Assembly (NCBI RefSeq): GCF_024679245.1
Contig: NC_090195.1
Coordinates: 4,536,300 to 4,600,299, forward strand
Direction: 5' to 3'
DNA from: Pseudorasbora parva
Lineage: Eukaryota; Chordata; Actinopteri; Cypriniformes; Gobionidae
Length of the DNA: 64,000 nt
The position numbers and the translations under genes are program-made. Shown one piece after another: positions 60,101 through 64,000 of this stretch. Each line of letters begins with the position of its first letter. The first letter of the stretch is position 1. The notes beneath the pieces are model-generated. The model ran no database searches, was not told the origin of the DNA, and worked only from the letters and a program-made list of their open reading frames with translations.

Positions 60101-61635
60101 GAACCAAAGCCCTACGCATGATCGTCGCGGCCGTGAGCGTGTTTTTTGTGTGCTGGCTTCCGGAGAACGTGTTCATTAGCGTGCATCTCCTGAGCGGCGA
60201 CACCGAGGCCTCGCGGCGGAGAGGAAACCACACGTTGTGGCAGCGTTACCCGCTGACGGGACATGTGGTGACTTTGGCGGCCTGCGCTAACAGCTGCCTG
60301 AACCCGCTCGTCTACAGCCTGCTGGGAAACGCCTTCAGACAGAAACTGCAAGTGTTTGTCGCGCACCACGTGCCCTGCCTGCACACATGCGTGCAGAACG
60401 CAAGCGCGACGCCACCTTGTCCGTGCGTTACTTGCACAAACGCGCACCATTCCTGCTCACATGAGAATAGGGAAGAGGAAGAGCGTGACCTTAGGAGCGG
60501 CGAGGAGGGTCGGGAGTGTGTGTGTGACAGAGTGGGATAAACACTCATGTCGTAATGACAGGACTTTATCAACTGTAAGAAGTCTTCATAAAATACATTT
60601 TTGACAGAAAAATTATACCTTTTATCAGGCAAGGATGCCTAAAAATGGGTCGAATATGACAGTAAAAACACTCATATTGATACAAAACATTTCTATTATA
60701 AATAAATGCTGTTCTTTTTAACCTTCTATATATCAAATAAACTGTTTTCATCATTGGTAACAATCATAAATGTTTCTTGAGCAGCAAATCATCATATGAG
60801 AAAGATTTCTGAAGGATCATGTGACACTGAAGACTGGAGTAATGATGCTGAAAATTCAGCTTTGATCACAGGAATAAATGACATTTAAAAAATATTAAAA
60901 TAAGAGTGCAATAAAAATTCTGAATGTGTGTGTGTCATAATAATGTTATAATAAGAGATTCAAGCATTTTACAGCACAAGAATTCAGCATCAACTCTCGA
61001 AAGAATCACACATAATTCAAAAACTGTGACAAACATAAAAATGCAAAGTATTTCTCATCACCTTGTGTTTCTTCTTTTTCTTTTTCTTCTTCTTTGTTTG
61101 TTCTTCCTGCTTTTGTGTGTCCTCCAGCTGTTCAGTATCCTGTGGCTCCTCTGTGGCATTTTCTACCGGAACACATACCTGAAAACATACAAGAGACATC
61201 TTTTTTTTAAATAAATATATAGTAAGGTACAGTATTTAAAGTGCAGTGTGTGATTTTTAGTGGCATCAAGCGGTGAGGATGTGAATTTTATATAAGAATA
61301 ATGATAAACTGACATAACAGTATAATGTAATTGACATAGTGATTTTTCCACTGGGAAAACAAGCTTTCCTAAATGACGTTACACAATGTGTTCACATTAT
61401 ATGCATATTATATAAATACTTTAAACTAATTATTACACTGCCTTTATCATATATACTAAACAAACACAATGATAAATAAAAGAGGGGACAGAATCAGATT
61501 ACTTTAACTCACCTCAGCTCTACTCTTCTTTCTCTTCTTCTGTTTCTTCTCTGCTCTCTCTTCATCGGCGTGTGTGTTTGTTTCTTCTTCTTGTGGCGTC
61601 ACCGGATCTGATTCAGGAACAGCAGCTTCAGAGTC
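56028..61635 (-). CDS. c7orf50: C7orf50-like protein (WKF domain), 5' end not found
   Basis: A probable nucleolar RNA-associated protein of poorly known function. Exons found, in transcript order: 61513-61635, 61062-61178, 56477-56706, 56303-56384, 56028-56198. All are in phase and code for about 240 residues. The first two encode acidic segments ending in lysine-rich runs (KKQKKRKKSRAE; KKKKKKKKKHK), typical nucleolar signals. The third contains EEEQEKQLLMSKQRKRERMR. The last two form the WKF domain: YLKCWSEKREEWKFSKIRQT, WLLKNMYDS, DHFEVLLLYLESVCGLAR and AKQVVQML at the end, aligning with human C7orf50. The start codon must lie in an exon right of 61841, perhaps outside the window. The 4.4-kb intron 56707-61061 contains the gper1-like gene on the opposite strand. 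Confidence 0.9.
57109..57157. repeat. (AT)n microsatellite
   Basis: A pure AT run in the large c7orf50 intron. Sequence on either side (57160-58470) is AT-rich and shows no gene. Confidence 0.85.
58482..59271. mobile_element. TTAA-flanked MITE (AGGGATAGTTCACCC) just upstream of the gper1-like gene
   Basis: TTAA lies at 58478-58481 and 59272-59275. The ends AGGGATAGTTCACCCAAAAA and TTTTTAGGTCAACTAACCCT are inverted, with GTCATTAATTACTCTCACTC mirrored at the right. It is split by a second element at 58580-59010. The right end lies 114 bp before the gper1-like start codon. Confidence 0.75.
58580..59010. mobile_element. TTAA-flanked element nested in 58482-59271
   Basis: TTAA lies at 58576-58579 and 59011-59014. 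The ends AGCTACACTGTGTGATATTT and AGTTACACAGTGTAGCT are inverted. 431 bp, non-coding. Confidence 0.75.
59386..60540 (+). CDS. gper1: G protein-coupled estrogen receptor 1-like receptor (diverged)
   Basis: A class A seven-helix receptor, 384 residues, one coding exon. GPER1 signals through Gs from plasma membrane and ER. Start chosen at ATG 59386 (MEVIEGKMMEDPM). The longer frame begins with GTG at 59323 and crosses a likely acceptor, GTGTCTTTAG at 59329-59338, suggesting an untranslated upstream exon. N-glycosylation site NHSS at 22-25; GN at 60-61; LALAD in TM2; C114 and C197 for the disulfide; QVNMYSSVFSLTWMS in TM3; EVQWLEVTLGF before TM5; KALRMI and CWLPENVFISVHLL in TM6; NSCLNPLVY in TM7. 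These match GPER1 in order. Odd points: DRY is DRC (138-140), TM2-TM4 loops are diverged, and the tail is long with eight cysteines. Coding sequence is much GC-richer than its surroundings. It may be a teleost paralogue rather than the main gper1. Confidence 0.85.
   Translation: MEVIEGKMMEDPMTFDPTVQPNHSSLHVNEINPTSPDTYVINLLLSCIYTVLLFPLGLVGNILILLVNFDPRQRMSTPDLYFTNLALADLVLVLDSLIEVFNLSAHYYDDAVLCSCMAIFLQVNMYSSVFSLTWMSLDRCLALTGLSTRALPENVSVSHRSRVARRACATIWAAATLCTLIPFATAHVHHGWGRGFCFAGVAEVQWLEVTLGFALPFCVMGVCYALIARVLLRSERPQRTKALRMIVAAVSVFFVCWLPENVFISVHLLSGDTEASRRRGNHTLWQRYPLTGHVVTLAACANSCLNPLVYSLLGNAFRQKLQVFVAHHVPCLHTCVQNASATPPCPCVTCTNAHHSCSHENREEEERDLRSGEEGRECVCDRVG
60595..60905 (-). repeat. Dispersed CCGTTC-family copy in the gper1 3' region
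   Basis: It contains GGCAAGGATGCCTAAAAATG, GAAGGATCATGTGACACTGA and TCAGCTTTGATCACAGGAAT. An AATAAA at 60701-60706 inside it could serve as the gper1 polyadenylation signal. Confidence 0.7.
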
Positions 61636-61750
61636 CTGCAAATTCATAATGTCTATTTAAATAATAATAATATATATATATATATATATATAATTCAAGC
61701 AAAATAACTTTAAAAAACATTAGATTAAATAGCAAAGTATTTCTCATCAC

Positions 61751-61841
61751 CTTGTGTTTCCTTTTCTTCTTCTTCTTTGTTTGATCTTCCTGCTTGTGTG
61801 TGTCCTCCAGCTGTTCAGTGGTGTTTTCTACAGGAACACAT
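61751..61841 (-). pseudogene. Decaying duplicate of c7orf50 exon 61062-61178
   Basis: It encodes GTATGTGTTCCTGTAGAAAA and the rest of the exon with intact AG and GT borders, and shares the flank TTTCTCATCACCTTGTGTTT with the functional copy. It lacks a block corresponding to GAGCCACAGGATACT and has a further 2-nt deletion (ACACAAGCAGG instead of ACACAAAAGCAGG). The 91-nt length breaks frame: splicing it to 61513-61635 reaches a TGA after two codons. Confidence 0.75.
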
Positions 61842-61921
61842 ACCTGAAATCATACGAGAGCAAATGTTTAAGATTCAATGATTGAATAATTATTGCAGTG
61901 ATCATTATGTTTCTAGCATGC

Positions 61922-62090
61922 TATACGTTTAGCAATGATTGGTCCCCCTTTTGGTGCCAAAACAGCCCTGACCCGTCGAGCCATGGATTCCACTAGACCC
62001 CTAAAGACGTGCTGTCCATGGAGCAGACTTGTTTGATCAGTGTTCCTCTATTCACCTGTCATAATGTTATGCCTGATCAGTGTATCTGTC
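61922..62090. repeat. Fragment of a dispersed fish repeat
   Basis: It contains ATTGGTCCCCCTTTTGGTGC, CCATGGATTCCACTAGACCC and CATAATGTTATGCCTGATCA, motifs common in fish interspersed repeats. Too short to classify. Confidence 0.45.
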
Positions 62091-62309
62091 ATTAAATCAT
62101 TCAGCAGATTAAAAAAAAAAAAAAGCTAACTGATGCAGTAATTAAAACAAATGTAAAAAGTCTTTATGAGCAAGTCATTGAATCATTCACTCAAATATAT
62201 ATTTTTTATTATTCTAGGCACTTTTCAGAATCGTGGGAACATCATGAACTCTATTTTAAACAAACAAAATTGTGATTTTCAACTTATCCAGAATCGTAAA
62301 GCTCTATTA

Positions 62310-63115
62310 CATTATATTATATATCCTAACTTAATTCTAAATATAAGCCATAATCAATATTTATCTTTCAATATTATTATAATGATTCTTTCCAGTTATG
62401 ATTTTGCTTTTAGTTTCTAGTTTTCTAAAGTGTGTTTTTGGTCTCTGAGAAGTGACTGAGGGTGTGATTTGTCGCTAAAACACTTGATAGCAACATGGTG
62501 TCGTGTGTTTGGATTTTGGAGTGCAGAAACAGTGTTTGCTTACTTAGCCTAGCTTCCAGATATAAAATATGGATCGGTCTTTCATTTAATTGATTATATT
62601 TTATATTTCCTTTTACTGAAACACTAGTCAAGATGAATATAGCCTGTACTAATGCCTGTACCTCTCACTGAAAGAAAGCACATGTTATCAGTATGTTTTG
62701 GTTAGAACTGGAGCTTAATCAGCTCCAACCTTGGAGAGGCTGTGTATCTGTGTGTGCACACAATATTCTGTTAAAGATCAGTGTTGAGAATGGACATCCT
62801 AAGAGATGAGTGGACTTTATCTGGTCAAGCTGGCGCCTGCTCCAGATCTGGAAGGTCACTACGGGCCTAATTCTGGGTTAACTGACGTGTGGAAATTTAC
62901 CATGACTGTGCATTGTCTCTGAGCCAATCAGACCCATCCACACTGCAGTAATGACGTGGATAAGACCTTGAAAACGGTATAACTGTTTGGACAATTGTAT
63001 GTATGATATGGCGAGGCAATGAGACGGTGAAAGAGGGAGCACGGCCTTTGAACTCCTTGTGAGACTTGAAGCTGGCTTCTGCTGTTAAAACTGCAAACTA
63101 TCCTTCAGTAATTTT
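62310..63115. repeat. Dispersed repeat copy C
   Basis: Collinear with 39120-39990 over most of its length (GTGTGTTTGGATTTTGGA, CAGCTCCAACCTTGGAGA, AGCTGGCGCCTGCTCCAGAT, CTCCTTGTGAGACTTGAAGC), with small indels. Confidence 0.75.
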
Positions 63116-63121
63116 ACCAAC

Positions 63122-63882
63122 TTCCCAATTCGCCTACTTATACTACGTCCTAAAAGTATGTACTCTTTTTGTGAAGAAAAGGTATATACTTTTGAGTGTG
63201 TAGCAGAAAAGTATGCAACCTTCGGGACATACTACTTCAACGGACTCTGTCGCTTAGTTAAGAGCATCCAGTCACCGTTTATCTGCCCTGTCAATCATCG
63301 TCAGATTCGTCACAGTTCAAATCCTCCACATCCAGTTTAATCTCCTGCCGTATCGGAGAGAAATGTAGCCGCTCGTTGATCTGCCATGTGTGGGTCTTTG
63401 TGGGTCAGAGACTCTCCTCATGTGCTTGCAGTTTAAATATAATGATGCATTTAAAAGTTAATGGCCAAACGTGTCATTAAAAAAGTTCACGATGCTGCTG
63501 CAGGTGAAATATAATGTGGACAACACTGAATAAATATATTTTTGTCAGGTTAAATATTGATAGTTGGTCACTCAAACCCCTTTATCTAAACTTCTCTACT
63601 TAACCGTCAAACTTGCACATCCGTCATGTTTGTAGTTTTTTAACGCTTTTTGTCCGTTTGTAGTTCTAATCGAATCCTCGTCCAACTCGCAATGGGTTGT
63701 GGGCAATATCAGCCGTTAGAGTGCCCATCGATCCATACTTCGAATTCGGACCGGAAATAGTAAACCATCCGGGAATCTTTGGAATACTTTTTTCAACATA
63801 CTACGATTTGGGACATACTAATTCTATTTTCGAATACTATTTAGGATGGATAGTATGCAAATTGGGACGCAGGGTTGGTCTT
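63122..63882. mobile_element. TIR DNA transposon (TCCCAATTCGC..ACTACGTCCTAA)
   Basis: The left end TCCCAATTCGCCTACTTATA and right end ATAGTATGCAAATTGGGACG are inverted, with CTACGTCCTAAAAGTATGTA mirrored by ATACTATTTAGGATGGATAG. A common cyprinid type; non-coding. The last 120 bases of the window hold a short (AC)n at 63932-63955 and nothing else recognised. Confidence 0.65.
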
Positions 63883-64000
63883 CATTTTTCACTACTGGTC
63901 TTGAGTCATAAACTGTTAACCCCTAACATAACACACACACGCACACACACACACAAAGCGTATGGTGATTTTACCTCAAATAAATACAAACTTTTAATCT

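Noticed and set aside
61751..61841. Counting this segment as a normal c7orf50 coding exon
   Set aside because: Its length breaks frame and leads to an immediate stop when joined to the next exon.

Overview
The window looks like nuclear DNA of a teleost fish, most likely a cyprinid (carp, minnow or zebrafish group). The exons are short with GT-AG introns, the background is AT-rich, microsatellites are abundant, and interspersed DNA transposons of types common in cyprinids are dense. Five vertebrate genes can be assembled exon by exon with consistent splice phases.

Layout. (1) 43-7892, minus: telo2, 17 coding exons, with its 3' end beyond the left edge. (2) 7893-11060: intergenic, holding a large fold-back repeat into which a complete Tc1/mariner element with an open DD34E transposase has inserted. 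(3) 12846-47290, minus: rab11fip3, 14 coding exons, with a very long first coding exon, two EF-hands and a C-terminal coiled coil with the FIP Rab-binding domain. Its introns hold two LINE fragments and many DNA transposons. (4) 47291-49890: intergenic, with a GC-rich candidate promoter containing an NRF1-type site. (5) 50004-55308, minus: decr2, 8 coding exons, peroxisomal, ending in the targeting signal AKL, with CRE-like and ZNF143-type sites upstream. (6) 56028-61635 and beyond, minus: c7orf50 (WKF domain), 5' end not found. (7) 59386-60540, plus: a single-exon gper1-like receptor gene inside a c7orf50 intron, the same nested arrangement as in human.

In human, TELO2, RAB11FIP3 and DECR2 lie on 16p13.3 and C7orf50/GPER1 on 7p22.3, so the window carries both groups side by side. 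The genes do not form a pathway: TELO2 stabilises PIKK kinases, RAB11FIP3 links Rab11 endosomes to motors, DECR2 works in peroxisomal beta-oxidation, C7orf50 is a probable nucleolar protein and GPER1 is a receptor.

The most interesting signals are at the splicing and repeat level. One rab11fip3 intron is built almost entirely of degenerate copies of its own 5' splice junction. A roughly 750-nt polypyrimidine tract precedes a candidate cassette exon. CA/UG repeats abut splice sites. c7orf50 has a duplicated and decaying exon. The gper1-like gene encodes DRC instead of DRY. At least nine TTAA-bounded transposons are present, several nested in each other. All gene identities come from recalled protein families; no search was run.
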